Shown here: in pieces, positions 1-5,959 of the stretch
Layout of the letters: each line of letters opens with the position of its first letter
Position numbering within the stretch: the first letter of the stretch is position 1
Origin: an uncultured Planctomycetaceae bacterium
GTDB taxonomy: Bacteria > Planctomycetota > Planctomycetia > Planctomycetales > Planctomycetaceae
Length of the DNA stretch: 5,959 nt
Direction: 5' to 3'
NCBI GenBank assembly: GCA_937952455.1
Contig: CALFYU010000002.1
Span: 1-5,959, forward strand
Notes under the pieces: generated by a model
The model's input: the letters and a program-made list of their open reading frames with translations, nothing else
Told to the model about the DNA's origin: nothing
Databases searched by the model: none
Position numbers and translations under genes: made by a program

Positions 1-422
1 GCGACGAAACGGCGTTTCTTTTCGAAGAGGACGGCACGGTGGTCGCCGTCGCCCTCAGCGGCAGCAAATTGAACGCACAATTGTGCACGTCGAAGCCGCC
101 CTATGAGAAATGGGACCGCACGAACTTCGACCGGTACATTGGCGGTCCGCTGTTGGCGAAATGGGGGGACCATTATCTGGTCGGCGGACGCAAGACGATT
201 GGGCCGGCGAAGACGTCGTTGTATTGGCTCCTCGACGGCAAATTGCATGAGTTCGCCGAACTTCCCAGCGGCGGCGACAACTCGTATCCGGGCTTCGTGC
301 AACTCAGCCCCACCCGCGGATTCGTCTCGTATTATTCCAGCCACGAAAAGGATGCCGACGGCAACCCGATCACGGCGATCTATTTCGCGGACTTGGAACT
401 GCAAAAAGCAGACAATCCCTAA
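1..422 (+). CDS. Sialidase-like (BNR/neuraminidase-fold) protein, C-terminal part, 5' truncated by window edge
   Basis: The frame is open from the left edge (first complete codon at 3) to the TAA at 420-422, giving the last 139 residues of a longer protein. The text matches the end of bacterial sialidase-superfamily proteins: an E-x8-DG motif near the start (Glu2, Asp10-Gly11), a TSKPPY segment at 29-34, IGGP at 46-49, GGR at 61-63, then GGDNSYPG at 90-97 and SYYSSHE, and a closing IYFADLEL strand. In characterised sialidases this region supplies the catalytic Glu, two of the three substrate-binding arginines and the Tyr nucleophile. Glu2, Arg63 and Tyr95 fit the first, third-arginine and Tyr positions by spacing. 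The second arginine, expected 15-16 residues after the Glu, is absent (Ala17-Leu18). The protein is therefore sialidase-fold, but true sialidase activity is doubtful; another glycan-related role is possible. A signal peptide cannot be judged because the N-terminus is missing. The next gene starts 21 bases downstream on the same strand. Confidence 0.85.
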   Translation, partial: DETAFLFEEDGTVVAVALSGSKLNAQLCTSKPPYEKWDRTNFDRYIGGPLLAKWGDHYLVGGRKTIGPAKTSLYWLLDGKLHEFAELPSGGDNSYPGFVQLSPTRGFVSYYSSHEKDADGNPITAIYFADLELQKADNP

Positions 423-432
423 CGCCCAAAAC

Positions 433-436
433 GAGG
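433..436 (+). promoter_or_regulatory. Ribosome binding site of the phospholipase D-like gene
   Basis: GAGG lies seven bases before the ATG at 444, a good Shine-Dalgarno spacing. It supports that ATG rather than the later in-frame ATG at residue 19. It sits inside the 21-base gap after the sialidase-like gene, so there is little room for a separate promoter between the two genes. Confidence 0.6.
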
Positions 437-443
437 CGCGGAC

Positions 444-1139
444 ATGCACGACGACGAGTTGGCCGATTTTCTCAAGCAGACGCTCGATGATTTCCGCATG
501 TCGCGGGCGGAGAAGCGGGATTTGGCGGCGCGGCTGGCGCGGATCGACCTCGACAAGCACCGGCAGGCCCGCTGCCATGCCCTCGCCTTTGAGATTGCTC
601 GAATGAACAGCGTCCCGGCCAACGCTGATTTGACGCTCGATTGGTTAGAAGAGGTCACCAAGGTCGTCCGCCGTGCGGCAACGGCAGAGAAACAGGATGA
701 GACGAGCGACACCTGCTTCAGCCCGAGCGACCGTTGCTGGCAGCGGATCAACAGCTTATTACGGGGGACGCGGTCGCGGGTCGACATCTGCGTGTTTACG
801 ATCACTGACGACCGGATCACCGCCGAGATATTAGCAGCGCACAGTCGCGGAGTCGCAGTGCGGGTGATCACGGACAATGAGAAAGCGTTCGACGCCGGTT
901 CAGATACCGAGCGGATGGCCCGCGCCGGCGTGCCGGTCAAGATTGACCGCACGCCGAACCACATGCACCACAAGTTCGCGCTATTCGACCGCAGCCGCCT
1001 GCTGACGGGCAGTTACAACTGGACCCGCTCGGCGGCCAAATACAACGAAGAAAACTTCATCATCACCGACGACCGATCGCTGATCGTGCCGTTTGAAAAC
1101 GAGTTCGATCGCCTGTGGAATGAATTCGCCGAGTTTTAA
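444..1139 (+). CDS. Single-HKD phospholipase D-superfamily phosphodiesterase/nuclease (Nuc/Zucchini-like)
   Basis: This is a complete 231-residue protein with one phospholipase D catalytic domain at about residues 90-231. It opens with CFSPSDRCW (91-99), followed by the core strand and helix around DICVFTITDDRI (114-125). The HKD signature is His175, Lys177 and Asp182, followed by Gly189-Ser190 and Asn192 in TGSYNWT and by Glu203-Asn204. The family hydrolyses phosphodiester bonds through a covalent phospho-histidine; members with one HKD motif (Nuc, bacterial homologues of MitoPLD/Zucchini) form the active site as homodimers. Nucleic acid or phospholipid could be the substrate, and the sequence does not decide. 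Residues 1-85 are a charged, probably all-helical domain that I do not recognise; a TerB-like helical fold is only a guess. No signal peptide or membrane segment is visible, so the protein is probably cytoplasmic. It follows the sialidase-like gene by 21 bases and may be co-transcribed with it. All catalytic residues are present. Confidence 0.93.
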   Translation: MHDDELADFLKQTLDDFRMSRAEKRDLAARLARIDLDKHRQARCHALAFEIARMNSVPANADLTLDWLEEVTKVVRRAATAEKQDETSDTCFSPSDRCWQRINSLLRGTRSRVDICVFTITDDRITAEILAAHSRGVAVRVITDNEKAFDAGSDTERMARAGVPVKIDRTPNHMHHKFALFDRSRLLTGSYNWTRSAAKYNEENFIITDDRSLIVPFENEFDRLWNEFAEF

Positions 1140-1176
1140 GAGTGTGCGTTCAGGTTGGTACGGTGCGGGAAGAAAA

Positions 1177-1204
1177 CAGCGGGCGGCGCAAGGGCCGCCC
1201 GCTG
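1177..1204. terminator. GC-rich hairpin, likely terminator, possibly bidirectional
   Basis: An 11-base-pair perfect stem (1177-1187 with 1194-1204) closes a six-base loop, 37 bases after the phosphodiesterase stop codon. On the + strand no T run follows; a G-free C-rich tract does. On the - strand the stem is followed by TTTTCTTCCC, which resembles an intrinsic terminator tail. It could therefore stop transcripts arriving from either side, although for the synthase gene it would leave a 3' untranslated region of about 350 bases. The stem is seen directly; termination is inferred. Confidence 0.6.
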
Positions 1205-1249
1205 CTCACACACACCCAACACACACTCTCTCACTCCACTTCTATTTCC
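1205..1249 (+). promoter_or_regulatory. G-free, C-rich tract resembling a Rho-utilisation (rut) region
   Basis: These 45 bases contain no G and 22 C, mostly as CA and CT dinucleotides, directly after the hairpin. Such unstructured, C-rich, G-poor RNA is the known preference of Rho factor. The position after the end of the + strand genes fits a Rho entry site on that transcript. It could equally be a neutral CA-rich low-complexity stretch. Confidence 0.35.
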
Positions 1250-1440
1250 GTCGGTCGCGCGCTTGGGGGAGCTTTTGACCGGTTATTGTTTCGGCACTCT
1301 TTGAAGCGTAGCTGGACACGAACTGTTACAGGCGATCTGGAGATTTTTTTTGAATTTCGCCATCAATCGGCGCAACTCATTCCCAGATAGGGACGTGCGC
1401 GGGGCAGACGGTTTAGAAGTGGCCAGCGGCCGGAAGTAAT

Positions 1441-1461
1441 AGGCGGTAGGCAGAAGGCAGA
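1441..1461 (-). repeat. Short tandem heptamer array, GCCT core read on the minus strand
   Basis: Three 7-base units AGGCGGT, AGGCAGA and AGGCAGA follow each other exactly (1441, 1448, 1455). On the minus strand they read NNNGCCT. The preceding seven bases (1434-1440) look like a diverged unit lacking the core. The array is intergenic and mirrors the opposite-strand array at 1498-1532. Function unknown. Confidence 0.6.
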
Positions 1462-1497
1462 GAAGAGGGACGGGTGTTCGTTTGATTTTGTTTGCAC

Positions 1498-1532
1498 GCC
1501 TCAGGCCTGTTGCCTCACGCCTCAAGCCTTGT
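1498..1532 (+). repeat. Short tandem heptamer array, GCCT core read on the plus strand
   Basis: GCCT occurs at 1498, 1505, 1512, 1519 and 1526, exactly every seven bases, followed by the variable triplets CAG, GTT, CAC, CAA and TGT. A constant core with free triplets over five units is unlikely to be chance. It lies about 25 bases beyond the stop codon of the synthase gene, outside any gene. Heptanucleotide tandem repeats are known between genes in some bacteria, for example heterocystous cyanobacteria; relatedness is not claimed. Confidence 0.65.
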
Positions 1533-1541
1533 TTGGGAAAC

Positions 1542-1555
1542 CGGCGCGGGCGCCG
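1542..1555 (-). terminator. Small GC palindrome immediately after the synthase stop codon
   Basis: A 14-base inverted repeat (1542-1547 with 1550-1555) begins at the base after the TAG of the synthase gene. Allowing a four-base loop it forms five G-C pairs. On the minus strand it is followed by GTTTCCC, a poor T tail. It could be a weak terminator or a 3'-end-protecting hairpin; the hairpin at 1177-1204 is a stronger candidate. Confidence 0.3.
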
Positions 1556-4500
1556 CTAGGCAGGGCTGCGCCAGTGTTGGCGGGGGATGGCGCCAATTAG
1601 CATCACGGCGGCCTGGCTGACCCAGAATATGGCCAGCATCTTCAGCACGCCGTCGGTAAAGCCGTAGGAGTGCAGGCCGATGCCCAGTTCGTTGACGCCG
1701 AACCAGGACCAGGCGGTGACGACGTTGCCGAAGATGGCCAGCAGGGCCAGGCCCCGCTCTTTGACCATGCCGCCCCAACGAGCATGCAGAATCAAGGCGT
1801 TCCACAACACGATGATCAGCGCCCCGTTTTCCTTGGGATCCCAACCCCAGAAACGGCCCCAGGAGTCATCGGCCCACAGGCCGCCCAGGACCGTGCCGAA
1901 GAAGCTGAAAAAGAGGGCGAAACAGACGGCGCCGTAAATCATGCGGCTGACCGTCTTGCCATGTTGCGGCGTGAGGCTGGGGGTAAACACGCCCCAGATC
2001 ACGTAGACCAGCCCCAACATGCCGGCGACAAACGTCGTGGCATAGCCCAGCGTGATACAGACCACGTGCGTCGCCAGCCAGAATTGCGTGTCGAGCACGG
2101 CCTGCAGCACGCCGATCGTGTCGCCGTCGTTGGAGAGCAAATGCGCGATTCCCAACGCGGCAAAACCGGTCGTCGCTGCGATCACGTTGCCGATGCCGAT
2201 CTTGAAGATCAACTCCAGCACAATGCCCATCACAACGGCCGCCAGGCCGATGAAGACGGCCGAGCCGTACAAATTGGTCACCGGCGGGCGGCCGGAGATG
2301 TACATTCGCATGATCACCGCCGCCAGATGCACGCAGCACAGCAGCACGATCAGCCAAAACGCCGCACGGTTGAGCGGCCGGGTCCAGCCCAACCAGGACA
2401 GGGCGGTCAGGACAAACGCCACGACATACAGCGCCGCTGCATAGTAGAACGGCGAAGCATGGTTGAACCAGGCTTCCGCATTGACCTTAGCGGGACGGTA
2501 GTCGACGGGTCGGTCTTCGGTCAGCAATTTTTGGTAGTCCTCCACGCCGCGATTGAATGCTGTCGCGTTACCCGCTTTGTAAGCGTCGAGGATTTGCTTT
2601 AGCTCCATCGTGGCGGCGTTACCGGCCTTGCGTTGCAAATCGACATTCAAAAACCGATCGAGCCAAGCCGTGGTGAACGGCTGCCAGGCGTCTTTGGAAT
2701 CGGATTCCGTTTCGCCTGCCAGCACCGGGACCGCTCGCGGCGGTTGCATGCGGCTGAGGACGTCGCTGGCCGAGCGGGCGCGGTTCAGGACTTCCCGGGT
2801 CTGCATCAAGGTCTGCATCGCCGCCTCGCGGTTTTCCTGAAACTCCGCTTCCGTCGGCAACTCCGGAAACGGTGTGGCGATGAACGAAGCCTGCAACAGC
2901 GTGTAGCGGCGGACACGCTTGTCGAGTTCCATGATCTTGCGCTGATAGACGCTGAGGTGTTCGGCGCCTTGTTCCTTGGCGACTGCGCGGGCCTTGTCGA
3001 CCTGTTCGTTGAACTCGACCGCCTTGGGGCGTAGTTCTTCCAGCGCGTAGAGATTTCCTTTGCGGGGCTTGAGGCCGAGCGTTTGTTGAACTTCGCGGTT
3101 TTCGATGCGGAACACGCGGTGCGTTTCTGCGGCGTCGGTGTCGGCCGCGACGTCCAGCAGCCAGCGGATGGCCGGCTGTTTCTTTTTATTAGCGTCTACA
3201 AATTCCTGTCGATTGGACAGAATCCGCAGGCTGTTGCGGGCCAGCGTGTCGAACGGCTTGACGCGTCCCTCGAAGACCAGCGGCAGTTTGCCGAATTCGT
3301 AGAGATTCATTTCCCCTTCGGGCGTCCGCGGCGGGAGCGACACGCGTACCAGGTACAGCGCAAAGATACCCACGATCACCACCGGGAACCACGTCGCGGC
3401 GATCCCGGCCCAACGCTTTTCGTTCGCCGGAATCAGGGGCTGCGCGCCGGCAGCGCGGGATTTTGATTTCTTCGCCGCACTAGGCTGCTCAGTCGGAGCC
3501 GGGCGGGACTGCCGGTCCATGAAACGGACGAGCACCGTGCCGAATTGGGCCAGCATGCCGATGACCACGATCATGCAGCAGACGTAGGGCAGCATCCAGC
3601 CCGCATTGCTGACGACCGCCAGCGTCGTCGTCTCCTGGCCGGTCCGTGGGTCCTGGAAATATCCGCTTTGATAAAAGGTCTCGCCGGCGAAGCGCAGCGG
3701 GTTATTCATCCAGATTTTGACTTTGCGGTCGACGTTACGCGTCGTGTCGACCAGTTGAATCTCTGACGAGTAGTTGCGCGGCGTATCGGTGCCGAGGTAG
3801 TCATCTTTGCGAACGTCGAGCAGGGTGACCGCGTAGTCCTTATACGTCCGCTTGAACCGCAGGGCGACGTCGTATTCCTTGCCGTCGGACGTTTTGACCG
3901 GTTCGGCGAACTCGGCCATCGAGAGAAACAGCCCCACGAGGTGCGTGCCCAAATCGGCGCCGGTTTTCTTGTCGGTGAATTTCAAGTAGGCCGCCGACAT
4001 GTCGACGCTGCTGTCATTGTCAGTGCCGGTCCCCGCACGGGCGAGGTCGACGGTCCATTGCAGCCCCACGCCTTTGGTGGCTGGGGTTTTTTCACCCGGC
4101 TTGACTTCGCGGGAGTTGGAATTCTGCAGATACTCCACGACTTCGATGTCAAACGGCAGCCACTCGTGCGTGATCTTGTTGCCGGTTTTGATCATCGATT
4201 GCGGGATCGCGACGACCTCGTCGGTCTCCTTTCCGGAGGGATCAATCACGGCGACTTCGATTTCGCGGATGTCGCGGACGTAGTTCGCGGTTTGGTTTTC
4301 CGCGACCGTCAGTTGTGCTTCTTCCGCGGTTAGCCCGACGAACAGCTCGTTGAACATCAACAGAGCGATGCCCCAGTGCAGCAGGACGATCCCGCCCCGT
4401 TTTTTAAACAGCAGCACGCAGCCCGCCAGCAGGACGAGACCGGCGAAGGAACCTTTGATCAACTGCCAGAGGATCCGCATTTCCGATTCGCCCACGAAAC

Positions 4501-5203
4501 CGGCGTCGGGCTGGAAGACGAAGTACAGAAACAGCCCGCCGACGGCGACGTTGACAATCGCCAATGTCCAACACAACAGCTTGCGCTCCGAACCGACGCG
4601 GAACAGCGCATAACCCGAACCCAGCCAAGCCGCGCCCAGCCCGGCGAGGGCGAAATACCACAGTGTTTTCCACTCTAAGATGGGAGCAATCGCGAATCCC
4701 GCCTGGTTCGATCCGCTGGCAATAACCAGCCAGGTGACGACCATGCCGGCGACGATCAAAGCGATCCCCGCAGCCAACCGGCCTCCCTTGGCTTGCAATT
4801 TAAAGCGGACGCCGTGTGCGGCGAGCAGGTTGACGCCCATCAGGGCACCGATCAGCCAGCCGCCGGGAAACGGAAAGGTGAGCGGCACTTTTCCGATCAG
4901 CGGCATATCGACCGCGACGGGAATATTCCAACCGGGAAAAAATGAGGGGGGGAACAGCACCTTCAGCGGCACCCAGGCCACGGCGGTGCGGAAGTAATCG
5001 TCCATCACCTGCCAGATGTCGTCCTGCGCTTGCGCCAGGGTGCCGATCAGCACCAACACGATCGCCAGGGCGAACAGCACGACCGTGAATTTCAGCGAAC
5101 TCAAGGGGGCGAGAATCTGACTGATACCGGCCCGCGCAGGCTGCGCCTCGACTTGCGTGTCGCTGACGTCGATCGCCTGGGGTTTGAGTGTGGTACTGGC
5201 CAC
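1556..5203 (-). CDS. ccsBA: Fused System II cytochrome c synthase, ResB-ResC (CcsB-CcsA) type
   Basis: The 1215-residue polytopic membrane protein should export haem and ligate it to apocytochrome c outside the cytoplasmic membrane. The start is GTG at 5203-5201; GGAG lies six bases before it, and an upstream extension of the frame overlaps the preceding gene and has no family character. The ResB half has a first membrane segment at about 37-58 ending in the typical GT-x3-Q, about six more segments up to 290, a periplasmic domain at 291-535 with the hallmark NPLRFAGETFYQ, and a segment near 536-562. A basic, proline-rich linker (563-597) and another segment (598-623) lead to a periplasmic part (624-913), partly coiled-coil-like near 720-770. 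The ResC core (919-1206) follows with about nine segments. Its WWD motif has Trp1110, 1115, 1119, 1121 and Asp1122-Pro-Lys-Glu. All four histidines of the CcsBA mechanism appear present: His130 and His1140 in the membrane, His1046 and His1178 outside. The seven segments before the ResB periplasmic domain exceed the usual short ResB. Confidence 0.96.
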   Translation of the reverse strand: MASTTLKPQAIDVSDTQVEAQPARAGISQILAPLSSLKFTVVLFALAIVLVLIGTLAQAQDDIWQVMDDYFRTAVAWVPLKVLFPPSFFPGWNIPVAVDMPLIGKVPLTFPFPGGWLIGALMGVNLLAAHGVRFKLQAKGGRLAAGIALIVAGMVVTWLVIASGSNQAGFAIAPILEWKTLWYFALAGLGAAWLGSGYALFRVGSERKLLCWTLAIVNVAVGGLFLYFVFQPDAGFVGESEMRILWQLIKGSFAGLVLLAGCVLLFKKRGGIVLLHWGIALLMFNELFVGLTAEEAQLTVAENQTANYVRDIREIEVAVIDPSGKETDEVVAIPQSMIKTGNKITHEWLPFDIEVVEYLQNSNSREVKPGEKTPATKGVGLQWTVDLARAGTGTDNDSSVDMSAAYLKFTDKKTGADLGTHLVGLFLSMAEFAEPVKTSDGKEYDVALRFKRTYKDYAVTLLDVRKDDYLGTDTPRNYSSEIQLVDTTRNVDRKVKIWMNNPLRFAGETFYQSGYFQDPRTGQETTTLAVVSNAGWMLPYVCCMIVVIGMLAQFGTVLVRFMDRQSRPAPTEQPSAAKKSKSRAAGAQPLIPANEKRWAGIAATWFPVVIVGIFALYLVRVSLPPRTPEGEMNLYEFGKLPLVFEGRVKPFDTLARNSLRILSNRQEFVDANKKKQPAIRWLLDVAADTDAAETHRVFRIENREVQQTLGLKPRKGNLYALEELRPKAVEFNEQVDKARAVAKEQGAEHLSVYQRKIMELDKRVRRYTLLQASFIATPFPELPTEAEFQENREAAMQTLMQTREVLNRARSASDVLSRMQPPRAVPVLAGETESDSKDAWQPFTTAWLDRFLNVDLQRKAGNAATMELKQILDAYKAGNATAFNRGVEDYQKLLTEDRPVDYRPAKVNAEAWFNHASPFYYAAALYVVAFVLTALSWLGWTRPLNRAAFWLIVLLCCVHLAAVIMRMYISGRPPVTNLYGSAVFIGLAAVVMGIVLELIFKIGIGNVIAATTGFAALGIAHLLSNDGDTIGVLQAVLDTQFWLATHVVCITLGYATTFVAGMLGLVYVIWGVFTPSLTPQHGKTVSRMIYGAVCFALFFSFFGTVLGGLWADDSWGRFWGWDPKENGALIIVLWNALILHARWGGMVKERGLALLAIFGNVVTAWSWFGVNELGIGLHSYGFTDGVLKMLAIFWVSQAAVMLIGAIPRQHWRSPA

Positions 5204-5204
5204 G

Positions 5205-5959
5205 TTAGGCTCCGTCGGAAGAGGAGAATTTGATGGATCGCAAGAAGTTCTCAAAGGCCGGCTTTTCCCGCTGGGCAATGGCCGAAGGTGCGCGGAGCTT
5301 GAAGAACCAAACCTGGTCGGCGTGCATGACGATGGCGCCCAGGATTGTTTCCGGTTTGGCTGCCGAGTCGGGTCCGACCAACTCGACAAACAGCCCTTCG
5401 GTGCCGCCGATCGTCATTTTGGCGGACTCGTCTGCCAAGGCTTGGGCGTCGGTGCTAGGCAGGTTGACTTGTCCTCGCCAACGGTTGACGTTCTCCAACA
5501 GTCCGCCCGCTGCACCGGGCAGGCTGATGATCGTGATTTCGGCCTTGTCTTCGCCATCGGTCACCTCGAAGGCCGCTTTCCGCATGCCGCCGGCGGCGAG
5601 TTCTTTCCAGCCCTCTGGAACGTCATACGAAACTTGCACGGCAGACGTTGGCGGCCCGACCGGGCGCGGCAGGGGGGGACGTGATGACCGCGCTTGTTTG
5701 GGAGCTGTATAGCGGCTAATTTCGTCCTGACTTCCAAAGCCGGGCTGCGGCCCTGCCAAAAATAACCCGGCCAACAATGGAAAGAAACAGGCCAGTTGCA
5801 GCAAAAACGGCCGGCCGGCCTTGTCCCAATATGTAATCACAAAAAAGATCGCGACAAAGGGAATGAATAGACAGCCCAGGCACCACCACAGACTCTGCTC
5901 ATAGGCAACGAGCAGCAACCAGAATCTCGCCACGCAGCCGCCGATTCCTCCGACGATCA
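5205..5959 (-). CDS. Membrane-anchored protein of unknown function, coupled to ccsBA; 5' end uncertain at window edge
   Basis: No named function is recognised, but the type is familiar from planctomycete genomes. Counting from a GTG at 5933 the protein has 242 residues; the frame stays open to the right edge and adds IVGGIGGC before that codon, extending the first hydrophobic stretch, so the true start may be at or beyond 5959 (the cut-off codon there is NTG). A GGAGGA at 5951-5946 lies 12 bases before the GTG, longer than ideal. Using GTG numbering, membrane segments lie at about 5-35 and 46-62, separated by YWDKAGRPF, then a Pro- and Arg-rich linker (77-95) and a soluble alpha/beta domain (100-236) with VPEGW, ISLPGAAGG, NVNRWRGQ (148-155), an ILGAIV strand and WFFKL. 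There is no CXXCH haem motif and no obvious catalytic set. The soluble part recalls small PsbP/Mog1-type folds, which is a guess. Its TAA is one base from the synthase GTG, so a partner role in cytochrome c maturation is plausible. Confidence 0.82.
   Translation of the reverse strand, partial: IVGGIGGCVARFWLLLVAYEQSLWWCLGCLFIPFVAIFFVITYWDKAGRPFLLQLACFFPLLAGLFLAGPQPGFGSQDEISRYTAPKQARSSRPPLPRPVGPPTSAVQVSYDVPEGWKELAAGGMRKAAFEVTDGEDKAEITIISLPGAAGGLLENVNRWRGQVNLPSTDAQALADESAKMTIGGTEGLFVELVGPDSAAKPETILGAIVMHADQVWFFKLRAPSAIAQREKPAFENFLRSIKFSSSDGA
5210..5213 (-). promoter_or_regulatory. Ribosome binding site that fixes the GTG start of the synthase gene
   Basis: On the minus strand GGAG is followed by six bases and then GTG (5203-5201). 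It lies within the last codons of the upstream gene, whose TAA occupies 5207-5205. This arrangement decides the start in favour of the GTG and implies that ribosomes finishing the upstream gene can reinitiate on the synthase. Confidence 0.7.

Larger units (their letters stand above)
1140..1555. other. Gene-free gap between convergent genes
   Basis: The gap of about 416 bases separates the stop of the phosphodiesterase gene from the stop of the cytochrome c synthase gene. It holds a GC-rich hairpin (1177-1204), a 45-base G-free tract (1205-1249), a run of eight T (1344-1351) without a convincing stem before it, two heptamer arrays (1441-1461 and 1498-1532) and a small palindrome touching the synthase stop codon (1542-1555). 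The short open frames here have low-complexity or repeat-derived translations and no family resemblance, so I call no gene. No tRNA or other structured RNA was recognised. Confidence 0.75.

Noticed and set aside
419..973. 184-codon minus-strand open frame opposite the phosphodiesterase gene
   Set aside because: The opposite strand encodes a complete HKD enzyme with all catalytic residues; this frame is Ser/Arg-rich and unlike any family.
1344..1351. Run of eight T as an intrinsic terminator tail
   Set aside because: The only stem just before it is a four-pair ATCT/AGAT with a two-base loop, too weak to support termination.
1142..1390. Possible 82-residue small protein in the gap
   Set aside because: It runs through the hairpin and the CA-rich tract, has no convincing ribosome site, and its composition follows the low-complexity DNA.
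1283..1525. Possible 80-residue minus-strand protein
   Set aside because: Its sequence is largely the translation of the two heptamer arrays; such frames are common false genes.
1434..1532. CRISPR array
   Set aside because: The units are 7 bases with a 4-base core and 3-base variable part, far too short for repeats and spacers, and no cas gene is present.
1670..2602. 310-codon plus-strand open frame antisense to the synthase
   Set aside because: It lies wholly over the ResC core and its product is rich in Gln, Asp, His and Arg with no domain character, as expected from the complement of a GC-rich membrane-protein gene.
4946..4952. Seven-G run (and a similar one at 5672-5678) as phase-variation tracts
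   Set aside because: Both encode proline codons in continuous frames that fit their proteins (FPPSFFPG and PPLPRP); seven bases is short and there is no sign of frame switching.
5204..5389. In-frame ATG extension of the synthase by 62 codons
   Set aside because: It overlaps the upstream gene in another frame, its product is Ser/Pro/Arg-rich shadow sequence, and the GTG at 5203 has a well-placed GGAG.

Overview
The window most likely comes from a planctomycete. The evidence is the moderately GC-rich sequence, a very large single-chain System II cytochrome c synthase (ResB and ResC fused), a sialidase-fold protein of the type abundant in that phylum, and a conserved membrane protein of unknown function placed directly upstream of the synthase gene. 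The assignment rests on recognising families by eye, not on a search; genus cannot be given.

Layout. The left part (1-1139, + strand) holds the 3' end of a sialidase-like gene and, 21 bases later, a complete gene for a single-HKD phospholipase D-superfamily phosphodiesterase of the Nuc/Zucchini type. They are close enough to share a transcript. The middle part (1140-1555) is a gene-free gap of about 416 bases between convergent genes. It contains a strong GC hairpin, a 45-base G-free C-rich tract, and two short arrays of 7-base repeats with a GCCT core lying on opposite strands. The right part (1556-5959, - strand) holds the 1215-residue ResB-ResC fusion. Upstream of it, with only one base between stop and start, is a membrane-anchored protein of unknown function that probably begins beyond the right edge.

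How the genes work together. The two - strand genes look like a translationally coupled pair. The fusion should carry haem across the membrane and attach it to apocytochrome c; the tight coupling makes the upstream protein a candidate partner, but this is inference from position. The two + strand genes have no evident functional link to it. Most of the other long open frames, especially those antisense to the fusion gene, are composition-driven shadows. I see no CRISPR array, tRNA, rRNA, insertion sequence or clear defence system. The least explained sequence is the intergenic gap with its heptamer arrays.
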